From Novosphingobium fluoreni (GTDB taxonomy: Bacteria > Pseudomonadota > Alphaproteobacteria > Sphingomonadales > Sphingomonadaceae): DNA of 64,000 nucleotides. Where the stretch lies: contig NZ_JACIDY010000002.1 in the NCBI RefSeq assembly GCF_014196615.1, forward strand, positions 62,001-126,000, given 5' to 3'. Below are positions 34,699-43,390 of this stretch, in pieces. The notes under the pieces were generated by a model. That model did not search any database and was not told the origin of the DNA. It was given only the letters and a program-made list of their open reading frames with translations. The position numbers and the translations under genes are program-made. The first letter of the stretch is position 1. Every line of letters begins with the position of its first letter.

Positions 34699-36365
34699 GG
34701 CTCCAGCGTCCGGCTTGATCGGGCGTTTGCCGGTTCGTCCCGATCCTCCAGTATCAGCCGCGCGCCACGCAGGCCGACCGCCATCGCCGGTGCGTTGGTA
34801 TTACCGGTGACATGCCCCGGCATGACCGAGCAATCCGCCACCCGCACCCCCTGCACGCCGTTCACGCGCAAGCGTGGATCGACCACCGCCTGCGGATCGC
34901 TGCCCATCCGGCAAGAGCGGATGGCGTGCAGCCCGCAACTTGAAAGGCGGCGGAACATGGCGAGCACGTCCTCGTCGCTCTCCACCTCGGCGCCCGGCAC
35001 CAGTTCTGCGCCGATCATCCGATCGAGCGGCGGCGCATCCATGTAGGCGCGCATCTTGCGCACCAGGGCAATGGCCGACGTGCGATCATGCTGCGTGCTG
35101 AGGAAATTGTGCAGAATGTCGGGCGCAGCATCGCTGGTCGGCCCGGTGGCGCGCACGCTGCTTTCGCTGGTGAGGCGCAGCAGCTGGCCATAGATGGTGA
35201 CACCGGGCTTGGGATCGATCTTGTCCAGTGGCACCGGGTCCTTATCGTCCCCGACCTTGAAGGTATAGCCGCCCAGATAGAATTGCGCGTCGGTGCGCCC
35301 GTCCGGATGCGCGACGTTGCAGAACGCGCCGACCTCGAAAGGTCCCGTCGCCAGCACGCCGTCGCCGCGCAGCAAATAGCGCAGCATGGCGAGTGCCGCA
35401 CCCAGGCCGAAGAAGCTCTTGTTGGTGCCCTTGCCGCGATCCAGCCTGAACGGCATCGACAAGGATAAATGCTCGATCATGCGCTCTCCCACATCGGGTG
35501 AGTGGGCGACCAGCGGGATACCGGCCAATTGCAGCCGTGCTGCATCCCCGATGCCCGAACGTTGCAGCAGCAGCGGGCTTTCCATGGCCCCGGCGCTCAC
35601 TACGATCTCACCCGCACAGGCAAGATGCCGGGGCTGTCCGTCGATCACCACGTCCAGACCGATCGCGCGCGTTCCGTCAAATACGATCCGCTCTGCCATG
35701 ACGCCGGTCATCACGGTGACGTTGGGCCGTTTGCGCGCTGCGGCCAGATAGGTGCGGGCAGAGGAATCGCGCCGACCGTTGCGGATGTTGTGGCTGTAGT
35801 ATCCAACACGCGGACCTGCCGTGGCGTTGAGATCATCCACACGCCGCAGCCCCAGCGCCTCGCCCGCCGCGATCATGCTCTCGGCAAGGGGGTAGGTGTA
35901 GCAAGCCGGATCCACACGCACTAGGCCGCCGCTGCCACGCATGTCCGAGGCGCCTGCCTTGTGGTCTTCCAGCTCCAGGAACGCCCGCGTCATGCTCGCG
36001 CCGTTCCAGCCGGTCGCACCGCATTCGTTTTCCCACGCATCGTAATCGGCGGGTTCGCCCCGGCTCCAGATCATGCCGTTGATCGAGGACGATCCGCCCA
36101 GGCCCTTGCCACGAATCCACACCTCGCCCGCGCCGGGATCGTTCGCGCCTTCCTCGCGCGGCTGGGCGACATGATAGGCCCACATATGTTCGGGCTTCTT
36201 GACCAGCTTGGCGACGCCCTTGGGCAGCGTGACCCAGAAGCTGTCGTTCTCACCCCCGGCTTCCAGCACCAGCACTTGCGACCGGCCGTCGGCGCTCAAC
36301 CGTTCGGCCATGACGCAGCCGGCGCTGCCTGCCCCGACGATGATATAGTCCCATTGCTTGGTCAT
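34689..36365 (-). CDS. GMC family FAD-dependent oxidoreductase
   Basis: A 558-residue glucose-methanol-choline oxidoreductase. The N-terminal FAD motif YIIVGAGSAGCVMAERL is followed by the GMC signature RGKGLGGSSSINGMIW, and the C-terminal DCSVMPGHVTGNTNAPAM holds the catalytic His. It oxidises an alcohol to an aldehyde or ketone, as choline dehydrogenase or cholesterol oxidase-like enzymes do. The ATG at 36365 has GGGAGA nine bases upstream. It is divergent from the long DUF35-thiolase operon. Confidence 0.93.
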   Translation of the reverse strand: MTKQWDYIIVGAGSAGCVMAERLSADGRSQVLVLEAGGENDSFWVTLPKGVAKLVKKPEHMWAYHVAQPREEGANDPGAGEVWIRGKGLGGSSSINGMIWSRGEPADYDAWENECGATGWNGASMTRAFLELEDHKAGASDMRGSGGLVRVDPACYTYPLAESMIAAGEALGLRRVDDLNATAGPRVGYYSHNIRNGRRDSSARTYLAAARKRPNVTVMTGVMAERIVFDGTRAIGLDVVIDGQPRHLACAGEIVVSAGAMESPLLLQRSGIGDAARLQLAGIPLVAHSPDVGERMIEHLSLSMPFRLDRGKGTNKSFFGLGAALAMLRYLLRGDGVLATGPFEVGAFCNVAHPDGRTDAQFYLGGYTFKVGDDKDPVPLDKIDPKPGVTIYGQLLRLTSESSVRATGPTSDAAPDILHNFLSTQHDRTSAIALVRKMRAYMDAPPLDRMIGAELVPGAEVESDEDVLAMFRRLSSCGLHAIRSCRMGSDPQAVVDPRLRVNGVQGVRVADCSVMPGHVTGNTNAPAMAVGLRGARLILEDRDEPANARSSRTLEPHF

Positions 36366-36502
36366 GGCTGTCGATCTCCCGCCAGCATGGGTCGCATGAA
36401 CTAGCCGATTGGCTACCCTAGCGTTTTGGTGAGTCAAAATGCGGGCGAGGGCAGGCGTAAACAGATGTCATGACCGGAGACATCAACCGGGGCGGGAGAG
36501 AT

Positions 36503-36910
36503 ATGCGCGCCATAGCCCAAGGCCTGTTCACCGACGAGACGCCTCCGCGTCTGATCGGCGGCAAGGATCGGCAAACCGGCCGCATCGTGTTTCCATGCCC
36601 GTCGACCATGACCCACGAACCCGTCGCACTGTCGCGGGAGGGCACGTTGTGGTCCTACACCGTGCAGCGCTTTCGGCCAAAAAGCCCGCCTTATGCCGGG
36701 CCTGAGGCTTTCGCGCCGTGGGTGGTCGCCTATGTCGAACTGCCCGGCGAAGTCATCGTCGAGGCGCGGCTGGATGATGTCGCGTTCGAGGATGTGATGG
36801 TGGGAATGCCGGTGCTGTTCCAGCCAGGGCTGCTTGATTTCAGCGATCCGGCCAGTGCGCTTGTGCCTGCCTTCGTGCCCGTCCGTGTTTCAGCGGAGCT
36901 TGTCGCATGA
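36503..36910 (+). CDS. DUF35 / OB-fold protein lacking most zinc ligands
   Basis: A 135-residue protein of the DUF35 (Zn-ribbon plus OB-fold) family; the OB part (LWSYTVQRFRPKSPPYAGPEAFAPW) is well conserved. In related proteins such as ChsH2 two CxxC knuckles bind zinc, but here the corresponding segment reads GGKDRQTGRIVFPCPST, with only one cysteine. DUF35 proteins partner with Ltp-type thiolases/aldolases, and the thiolase gene starts in a four-base overlap with this stop. I chose ATG 36503 with GGGAG upstream; ATG 36470 would add 11 residues. Confidence 0.87.
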   Translation: MRAIAQGLFTDETPPRLIGGKDRQTGRIVFPCPSTMTHEPVALSREGTLWSYTVQRFRPKSPPYAGPEAFAPWVVAYVELPGEVIVEARLDDVAFEDVMVGMPVLFQPGLLDFSDPASALVPAFVPVRVSAELVA

Positions 36911-38067
36911 GTGACGTTTGCATCGTCGGTATCGGCATTCACAAGTTCGGACGCACGGATGGCCTTTCCGGCCTGGATCAAGGCGTCCACGCGGTGCGCG
37001 AGGCCATGGCCGACGCCGGGATCGACTGGCCGCAGGTTCAGTTCGCCTATGGCAGTTCCGATGCTGCCGGAAACCCGGACACCATGGTCGATCGCCTGGG
37101 CCTGACCGGTGTCCAGTTCATCAATGTGCGCAATGGCTGTGCCGCCGGTGGCTCGGCACTGTTCAGCGCGCAGATGGCGATCAAATCGGGAGAGTTCGAC
37201 CTGGGTCTGGCGGTTGGGTTCGACAAGCACCCGCGCGGGGCGTTCAATGCCCTGCCGGCGGAATACAACCTGCCGGATTGGTATGGCGAAGTGGGCCAGA
37301 TGGTCACCACACAGTTCTTCGCCGCCAAGATCATGCGGTATATGAGCCTGTTCGGCATCTCGCAAAAATCGCTTGGGTTGGTCGCGGAAAAGGCGTTCCG
37401 TAACGCGGTGCACGCGCCGCATGCCTGGCGGCGACAGCCGGTGGCTCTGGAGGAAATTCTGGAAGCGCCCTTGGTCAGCGATCCGTACACCAAGTATATG
37501 TTCTGCTCTCCGGCAGAGGGTGGTGTCGCGCTGATCCTGGCCAGCGAGAAAAAGGCGCGCGAACTGGGCAAACCTCTGATCCGGCTCAAGGCCGCGACCA
37601 TGCGAACGCGCCCGCCGCACAGCTTCGAGGTTTTCGCGCCGTCCGTGGACGTGGTGGCGGACGACACGCGCCCCCGCCCCACCGCATCGCGGATCGCCTC
37701 CGCGGACGCTTTCACGGCATCCGGCATTGGCCCTGGCGACATCGATGTCGCTCAATTGCAGGACACCGAAGCCGGGGCCGAGATCATGCACATGGCCGAG
37801 AATGGCTTTTGCGCCGATGGCGAGCAGGAGCAGTGGCTGGCAGAGGGCCGCACCGAGATCGGTGGCGCATTGCCGGTGAATACCGACGGCGGTTGCCTCG
37901 CTTGCGGGGAGCCGATCGGCGCATCCGGCTTGCGCCAGGTGTACGAGAACGTGGTGCAGTTGCGCGGTGATGGTGGCGGTCGCCAAGTGCCGGGCGATCC
38001 GCGCACCGCCTACAGCCACGTCTATGGCGCGCCCGGCGTGTCCGCCGTCACGATACTGGAACGCTAA
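36907..38067 (+). CDS. Thiolase/lipid-transfer (Ltp-type) protein
   Basis: A 386-residue thiolase-fold protein of the SCP2-thiolase/Ltp group. A cysteine is at the nucleophile position (NVRNGCAAGG, Cys78), but the usual C-terminal GHP motif reads GEPIGASG (about residue 335). It may be a thiolase or, by analogy with Ltp2-ChsH2 in steroid side-chain breakdown, a retro-aldolase that splits a beta-hydroxyacyl-CoA. Coupling with the DUF35 partner (ATGA overlap) supports a two-protein complex. Next gene starts six bases on. Confidence 0.9.
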   Translation: MSDVCIVGIGIHKFGRTDGLSGLDQGVHAVREAMADAGIDWPQVQFAYGSSDAAGNPDTMVDRLGLTGVQFINVRNGCAAGGSALFSAQMAIKSGEFDLGLAVGFDKHPRGAFNALPAEYNLPDWYGEVGQMVTTQFFAAKIMRYMSLFGISQKSLGLVAEKAFRNAVHAPHAWRRQPVALEEILEAPLVSDPYTKYMFCSPAEGGVALILASEKKARELGKPLIRLKAATMRTRPPHSFEVFAPSVDVVADDTRPRPTASRIASADAFTASGIGPGDIDVAQLQDTEAGAEIMHMAENGFCADGEQEQWLAEGRTEIGGALPVNTDGGCLACGEPIGASGLRQVYENVVQLRGDGGGRQVPGDPRTAYSHVYGAPGVSAVTILER

Positions 38068-38072
38068 GGCCC

Positions 38073-39281
38073 ATGGACATCGAACTTTCCCCCCAGGATG
38101 CGGCCTTTCGGGACGAGGTGCGCGCCTTTTTGCAAGACCACCTGCCGGAAGAGGTGAAAGCCGGGGGAGCGGCCACGCCTTCCGTCTTCGTGGAGCCGGA
38201 GATCGGCCAGGCGTGGAACGCGGTGCTGCACAAGCAAGGCTGGCTCGGATATCAATGGCCCGCCGCGCATGGCGGCACCGGCTGGACGCCGATCCAGCGT
38301 TATCTCTTTGAAAAGGAATGCGCGCGGGCCGGCGCGCCCAACCTGACGGTGCTGGGCCTGAAGTTGCTGGCCCCGGTAATCTATACCTTTGGAACCGAGC
38401 AGCAGAAGAGCCACTACCTCCCCCGTATCCTCAGCGGCGAGGACTATTGGTGCCAGGGTTTCTCGGAGCCGGGCTCCGGATCGGACCTTGCCAGCCTGAA
38501 GACCCGCGCGGTGCGCCAGGGCGATCACTACGTCGTCAACGGGTCCAAAATCTGGACAACTCATGCCCATCACGCCACCGGCATGTTCACCCTGGTGCGC
38601 ACCAATGCCGAGGTGAAGAAGCAGGCGGGCATCTCTTTCCTGCTGATCGACCTCGCCAGCCCCGGCGTCTCGGTTCGACCGATCCTGACGACGGCGGGCG
38701 ATCACGAGGTCAATCAGGTGTTCCTGGAAGACGTGATCGTTCCGGTCGAGAACCTGGTCGGCGAGGAAGGGCAGGGGTGGACCATCGCCAAGTTCTTGCT
38801 TGAAAACGAGCGTGGCGGATCCTGCCATGCGCCCAAGCTCAGCTACGATCTTGACCAGATCGAGCAAGCCGCCGCGCATGAAAGCGATGGCCGGGGCGGC
38901 AAGCTTGCCGCTCAGAAGGACTGGAAGCGCCGGGTGGCGACGACGCGTTTGTCGGTGAATGCGCTGGAGATGATCGAACTGAAGATCATCTCGGAAATCG
39001 CCAAGGGCCGCGCGCCGGGGCCGCAGACTTCGCTGACCAAGCTGCTCGCGTCAAACCTGCGGCAGGAAATCGATCTGCTGGCGGTGGATCTTTACGGCCC
39101 CGCCGGCTTGCAACTGGAAACAGACCGCCCGCTTTATGGGGATAACGCGCCATCCGCCGTGCATTCGAAGGGCGCGCAAGTCGCGTCCGCGCGCTATCTC
39201 AACAGCAGGGCGTGGACGATCTTTGGCGGGACCAACGAAGTCCAGAGCACCATCATAGCCAAGTCGGTGCTGGGTCTTTGA
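38073..39281 (+). CDS. Acyl-CoA dehydrogenase (PimC/ChsE-like)
   Basis: A 402-residue acyl-CoA dehydrogenase. WCQGFSEPGSGSDLASLKT is the FAD/substrate signature, ENERGGS lies in the substrate region, and the C-terminus WTIFGGTNEVQSTIIAKSVLG has Gly where E376 of the medium-chain enzyme sits, so its base is probably elsewhere. Such proteins form heteromers in steroid and alicyclic acid catabolism. It would dehydrogenate the CoA ester made by the acyl-CoA synthetase. It belongs to the DUF35-thiolase operon. Confidence 0.92.
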   Translation: MDIELSPQDAAFRDEVRAFLQDHLPEEVKAGGAATPSVFVEPEIGQAWNAVLHKQGWLGYQWPAAHGGTGWTPIQRYLFEKECARAGAPNLTVLGLKLLAPVIYTFGTEQQKSHYLPRILSGEDYWCQGFSEPGSGSDLASLKTRAVRQGDHYVVNGSKIWTTHAHHATGMFTLVRTNAEVKKQAGISFLLIDLASPGVSVRPILTTAGDHEVNQVFLEDVIVPVENLVGEEGQGWTIAKFLLENERGGSCHAPKLSYDLDQIEQAAAHESDGRGGKLAAQKDWKRRVATTRLSVNALEMIELKIISEIAKGRAPGPQTSLTKLLASNLRQEIDLLAVDLYGPAGLQLETDRPLYGDNAPSAVHSKGAQVASARYLNSRAWTIFGGTNEVQSTIIAKSVLGL

Positions 39282-39327
39282 AGGCCCCTCACGATAACGA
39301 TGGGCGCGATAACGAGAGGAATGCCCG

Positions 39328-40317
39328 ATGCAACTGAACCGCGAAGCGTTGACCCGCGCTTACCGGCAGATGAAGCTGATCCGCGAGTTCGAGGAACGGC
39401 TTCATGAAGAAATCCAGACCGGCGAGATCGCGGGTTTCACCCACCTTTACTGCGGCCAGGAAGCCGTCGCGGTAGGCGTGTGCGAACACCTGACCGACCG
39501 TGACAAGATCGTCTCCACCCATCGCGGCCATGGCCACTGCCTGGCCAAGGGCTGCGATGTCGAAGGCATGATGAAGGAAATCTGGGGCAGCCAGGAAGGC
39601 CTGTGCAACGGCAAGGGCGGTTCGATGCACATCGCCGATATCGACAAGGGCATGCTGGGCGCCAACGGCATCGTCGGCGCCGGCGCGCCGATTGCGGTGG
39701 GCGCGGCACTTTCCAACAAGATCGACGGTCCGGATGCCGAGGGCAAGCTGGCGGTGGCCATCGCTTTCTCCGGAGATGGCGCCTGCAATCAGGGCACCAC
39801 ATTCGAGGCGATGAACCTGGCGGTGGTCACCAAGGCCCCCGCGATCTTCGTGTTCGAGAACAACCACTATTCCGAGCATACCGGCGTCGACTACGCCGTC
39901 GGCACCACCCGCGATATCGCCAGTCGCGCCGAAGCGTTCGGCATGAAGGTCTGGCGTGCCGACGGTACCGACTTCTTCGCGGTGTACGATACCTTCCGCG
40001 ACGTGCTGGAATATGTGCGTACCCCCGGCAATGGCCCGGCGGCCGTTGAGTTCGACACCGAGCGCTTCTTCGGCCACTTCGAAGGCGATCCGCAGCGCTA
40101 TCGCGGCGAGGGTGAACTCGATCGCCTGCGCGCCGAGCGGGATTGCATCAAGATCTTCCGTGCCAAGGTGAGCGGCGCTGCGCTGCTGGATGAGGCCGAT
40201 CTGGACAGCCTCGACGCCGATGCCCTTTCCGCCATCGAAAACGCCGTCACCGCGTCTCGCGCCGCGGCTCGCCCGCAGCCTGAGAACGTGCTCGACAACG
40301 TTTACATCAGCTACTGA
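39328..40317 (+). CDS. TPP-dependent 2-oxoacid/acetoin dehydrogenase E1 alpha subunit
   Basis: A 329-residue E1 alpha. The thiamine-diphosphate motif begins FSGDGACNQGTTFEAMNLA, and THLYCGQEAVAVG and THRGHGHCLAKG are typical of acetoin and pyruvate dehydrogenase alpha chains (AcoA/PdhA group). With the beta subunit it would cleave an acyloin or 2-oxoacid and pass the acyl group to the E2 lipoyl arm. Its place after an acyl-CoA dehydrogenase gene and before VOC suggests a dedicated catabolic complex rather than the housekeeping PDH. AcoA versus PDH type cannot be settled by eye. Confidence 0.92.
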   Translation: MQLNREALTRAYRQMKLIREFEERLHEEIQTGEIAGFTHLYCGQEAVAVGVCEHLTDRDKIVSTHRGHGHCLAKGCDVEGMMKEIWGSQEGLCNGKGGSMHIADIDKGMLGANGIVGAGAPIAVGAALSNKIDGPDAEGKLAVAIAFSGDGACNQGTTFEAMNLAVVTKAPAIFVFENNHYSEHTGVDYAVGTTRDIASRAEAFGMKVWRADGTDFFAVYDTFRDVLEYVRTPGNGPAAVEFDTERFFGHFEGDPQRYRGEGELDRLRAERDCIKIFRAKVSGAALLDEADLDSLDADALSAIENAVTASRAAARPQPENVLDNVYISY

Positions 40318-40334
40318 TTGCAGGACCCAAACCC

Positions 40335-41348
40335 ATGGCAAAGATGATGTATCGCGATGCGATCCGCAACACGATCTTCCAGGAGATGCAGCGCGACGAA
40401 CGCGTGGTGGTCCTGGGTGAGGACGTGGTGGGCGGCAATGGCACCGCCGGTGGTCCCGAGGCGATCGGCGGCATCTGGTCGACTTCGGTCGGTCTTTACG
40501 ACGCTTTCGGCCCCGATCGCGTGATCGACACGCCGATCAGCGAAAGTGCGATCATGGGCGCGGCTGGCGGTCTGGCGCTGGCCGGCAAGCGCCCGGTGGC
40601 GGAGATCATGTTCGCGGACTTCATCGGCGTGTGCATGGACCAGTTGTGGAACCAGATCGCCAAATTCCGCTACATGTTCGGCGGCAAGTCGATCTGCCCG
40701 GCGGTGATCCGCATGCCGTGTGGCGCGGGATATAACGCCGCTGCGCAGCACAGCCAGATGATCAGCCAGTTCGTCACCAACATGCCGGGCATCAAAGTTC
40801 TCATGCCGGCCACCCCCGCCGATGCCTGCGGCCTTCTGCGCCAGGCGATCCGTGACGATGATCCCGTGGTCTTCCTGGAGCACAAGTTCCTCTACGCCAT
40901 GAGCGGCGAGGTGCCCGATGATCCTGATTTCGTGATCCCCTTTGGCCACGCGCGTCTCGCGCGGGCGGGTCAGGATGCAACCATCGTCGCTTCGGGCATG
41001 ATGGTCAGCTATGCCGAGACCGCGGCAGACGACCTCGCGCAGGACGGTATCGGCTGCGATGTGATCGATTTACGCACCACCTCGCCCATCGACGAGGAGG
41101 CCATCCTGGACTCGGTCGAGGTGACCGGTCGCATGGTGGTGGTGGACGAGGCGCCGCCGCGCTGCTCGCTGGCGACGGACATTTCCGCGCTGGTGGCCCA
41201 GAAGGCCTTCGCCAGCCTCAAGGCCCCGATCGAGATGGTCACGCCGCCGCACACGCCGGTGCCTTTCGCTCGTGAGCTTGAGAGCGCCTACTTGCCCAGC
41301 CCCGCGAAGATCGCGGCGGCTGTGCGCAAGTCGCTCGAATACCGGTGA
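40335..41348 (+). CDS. TPP-dependent 2-oxoacid/acetoin dehydrogenase E1 beta subunit
   Basis: A 337-residue transketolase-like beta chain: MYRDAIRNTIFQEMQRDERVV at the start, ALAGKRPVAEIMFADFIG, and VIDLRTTSPIDEEAIL in the C-terminal domain. It completes the E1 heterotetramer with the alpha chain encoded 17 bases upstream. The E2 gene follows after 13 bases. AcoB and PdhB-type chains both look like this; context (no adjacent E3) does not decide. Confidence 0.92.
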   Translation: MAKMMYRDAIRNTIFQEMQRDERVVVLGEDVVGGNGTAGGPEAIGGIWSTSVGLYDAFGPDRVIDTPISESAIMGAAGGLALAGKRPVAEIMFADFIGVCMDQLWNQIAKFRYMFGGKSICPAVIRMPCGAGYNAAAQHSQMISQFVTNMPGIKVLMPATPADACGLLRQAIRDDDPVVFLEHKFLYAMSGEVPDDPDFVIPFGHARLARAGQDATIVASGMMVSYAETAADDLAQDGIGCDVIDLRTTSPIDEEAILDSVEVTGRMVVVDEAPPRCSLATDISALVAQKAFASLKAPIEMVTPPHTPVPFARELESAYLPSPAKIAAAVRKSLEYR

Positions 41349-41361
41349 GGAGGCCGCTGTC

Positions 41362-42801
41362 ATGAGCCGCATCCGCGCATTCACCATGCCCAAGTGGGGC
41401 ATAGAGATGACTGAAGGCACCATTGCCGATTGGACCGTGAAGGAAGGTGACAGCTTCAAACGCGGCCAGACCCTGTGCCTGATCGAGACCGCCAAGATCA
41501 CCAACGAGGTTGACGCCGAATACGACGCCACCGTGCGCCGGATCATCGTCGGCGGCGGCAGCGAGGCCGAGCCGGTCGGCGCGCTGCTGGCGGTCTTTGA
41601 CGAGGGCGATCACTCGGAGGAAGAGATCGACGCGTTCGTTGCCTCGTTCAAACCGGCCGAGGGCGGCATCGCAAAGGGAGCCGCCAGCGCCAAGGCCGCT
41701 GCACAGGAAGACGCTCAAAGCGCGCCTGCTCCCGCCGCTGAGAAGCCGCGCATCCGGATCGAGACGAACCGCCCGATCAGCCCTGAAGCCCTGCGTCTGG
41801 CAGAGGATGAGGGCGTCGATATCGCGGACATCGAAGGCTCCGGGCGGCAGGGCCGCATCACCCATCAGGACGTGGTCAAGGCTCTGCGAGGCCCATCCGG
41901 CAGTGCGCCCAGGGGTGCGCTGACGCTGGATGCGGAAGACTTCCAGGTCTTCGCCTCGCCGCTGGCCCGTCGCCTTGCTGCGATCCACGGCATTGCTCTG
42001 GCGGGATTGACGGGCACCGGGCCACGCGGGCGCATCTCAAAGGCGGATGTGCTCGCGATTGCTCCCCAGCCCGCCAGCGCGACGGCCCCCGCGATGGCGG
42101 CATTCGTCGCGGGTGACAACCGGCCCGATATCGTCCCGTTCGATCGCGTGCGAAAGGTTGTCGCGCAGCGGCTGACCCAGGCCAAGCAGGATATCCCGCA
42201 CTTTTACCTGCGCACATCGGCCCGCGCCGATGCCCTGCTGGAAATGCGCAAGACCGCTAATCTTGTGCTAGGCAGCAAGGCATCGGTGAACGACTGGATA
42301 GTCAAGGCCAGCGCCATGGCGCTAGCCCGGCATCCGGACGTCAACGTGCAGGTGCATGGCCAGGAGATCCACCGCTTTCCTCACGCCGACGTGTCGATCG
42401 CGGTGGCCAGCCCAAAGGGTTTGGTGACGCCAGTGGTGCGCCAGGCCAACTTGATGCGCATCGACCAGCTCGCCGCCGAGACCCGTCGCCTGATCGACAA
42501 GGCCCAGGGCAAGGGGCTCAGCATGACGGATATGGAGGGCGGCACCTTTTCAGTGTCCAACCTCGGCATGTTCGGGATCGAGAATTTCGATGCCATCATC
42601 AATCCGCCGCAAGGTGCGATCCTGGCGGTGGGTGCCGCATTGCGCCAACCGGTCGAGACGGCAGGGGGCGGCATCGGCTTTGAAACCCGCATCTCGTTCA
42701 CGCTCTCGGTCGATCACCGCGCGATCGACGGCGCGGCCGGGGCGCAGTTCCTGCAAACGTTGAAGTCACTCATCGAAGAACCCGCCGGCCTCTTCGCCTA
42801 A
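41362..42801 (+). CDS. Dihydrolipoamide acyltransferase E2 with two E1/E3-binding domains
   Basis: A 479-residue E2. One N-terminal lipoyl domain has ETAKI (Lys45 is lipoylated). Two peripheral-subunit-binding domains follow in tandem: ISPEALRLAEDEGVD...GRQGRITHQDV near residues 135-170 and ASPLARRLAAIHGIA...GPRGRISKADV near residues 195-230. The catalytic domain ends with the DHRAIDG (HxxxD) site. Most E2s have a single binding domain. The enzyme would transfer an acyl group to CoA. No E3 (lipoamide dehydrogenase) is in the window, so a shared E3 must be used. Confidence 0.92.
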   Translation: MSRIRAFTMPKWGIEMTEGTIADWTVKEGDSFKRGQTLCLIETAKITNEVDAEYDATVRRIIVGGGSEAEPVGALLAVFDEGDHSEEEIDAFVASFKPAEGGIAKGAASAKAAAQEDAQSAPAPAAEKPRIRIETNRPISPEALRLAEDEGVDIADIEGSGRQGRITHQDVVKALRGPSGSAPRGALTLDAEDFQVFASPLARRLAAIHGIALAGLTGTGPRGRISKADVLAIAPQPASATAPAMAAFVAGDNRPDIVPFDRVRKVVAQRLTQAKQDIPHFYLRTSARADALLEMRKTANLVLGSKASVNDWIVKASAMALARHPDVNVQVHGQEIHRFPHADVSIAVASPKGLVTPVVRQANLMRIDQLAAETRRLIDKAQGKGLSMTDMEGGTFSVSNLGMFGIENFDAIINPPQGAILAVGAALRQPVETAGGGIGFETRISFTLSVDHRAIDGAAGAQFLQTLKSLIEEPAGLFA

Positions 42802-42810
42802 GGAAACGCC

Positions 42811-43368
42811 ATGACCAATCAACCCGCCAGCGCTGTACGACCCGGCCCCCTCAAACGGCTGGGCGAGGTCATCCAACTCGCCTTCTTCCCGACCGACTTC
42901 GACGCGACGATGAAGTACTGGATCGAGACCGTCGGCGTCGGCCCGTTCTTTGTCCTGAACGATGTCCGGCTGGACGACATGAAGTACAAGGGCCAGCCCA
43001 CCGATGCCACGTTCACCATGGCGATCGGATACTGGGGCGACATCCAGATAGAGCTGATCAAGACCGATAGCGATGCGCCTTCGCTCTACAGCGGCGAATA
43101 CGCCGTGCGTGATCGCTTGCATCACGTCTGCGTGTTCGTGGAATCCATCGCCGAAGCCCGAGCCGCCTGCGCCGCAGTCGGTGCCGAGATCATTGTCGAA
43201 GGCAAAGTCGGCCCCGACGGCGCGGTGATCTACGTCGATCCCGGCCAGGGCCCGGGGCATGTCATCGAATATCTCCAGCCCATGGCCGGATCAGAAGGCC
43301 TGTTCCAGATGATGAAGGATGCCGCCCGCGATTGGGACGGCTCCGACCCGGTACGCGTGTTGCAGTAA
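42811..43368 (+). CDS. VOC superfamily (glyoxalase/epimerase-like) protein
   Basis: A 185-residue vicinal-oxygen-chelate fold protein with a paired beta-alpha-beta-beta-beta core (IQLAFFPTDFDATMKYWIETVGVGPFF, then RLHHVCVFVESIAEARAA and GHVIEYLQP). The first metal-ligand position appears to be Gln rather than His, whereas His and Glu are kept later. Members include methylmalonyl-CoA epimerase and glyoxalases; an epimerase or lyase role on an acyl-CoA product is plausible. It is last in the operon. Confidence 0.85.
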   Translation: MTNQPASAVRPGPLKRLGEVIQLAFFPTDFDATMKYWIETVGVGPFFVLNDVRLDDMKYKGQPTDATFTMAIGYWGDIQIELIKTDSDAPSLYSGEYAVRDRLHHVCVFVESIAEARAACAAVGAEIIVEGKVGPDGAVIYVDPGQGPGHVIEYLQPMAGSEGLFQMMKDAARDWDGSDPVRVLQ

Positions 43369-43390
43369 AGGGGTATATCACTCCCAGCCG

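Noticed and set aside
36730-38019. Minus-strand frame of 429 residues opposite DUF35 and the thiolase
   Set aside because: The plus strand encodes recognisable DUF35 and thiolase proteins; the minus frame has no recognisable motif.
42811-43368. VOC protein as an extradiol ring-cleavage dioxygenase
   Set aside because: At 185 residues it is too short for the usual two-domain extradiol enzymes, and the first metal-ligand position appears not to be His; VOC epimerase-like is safer.
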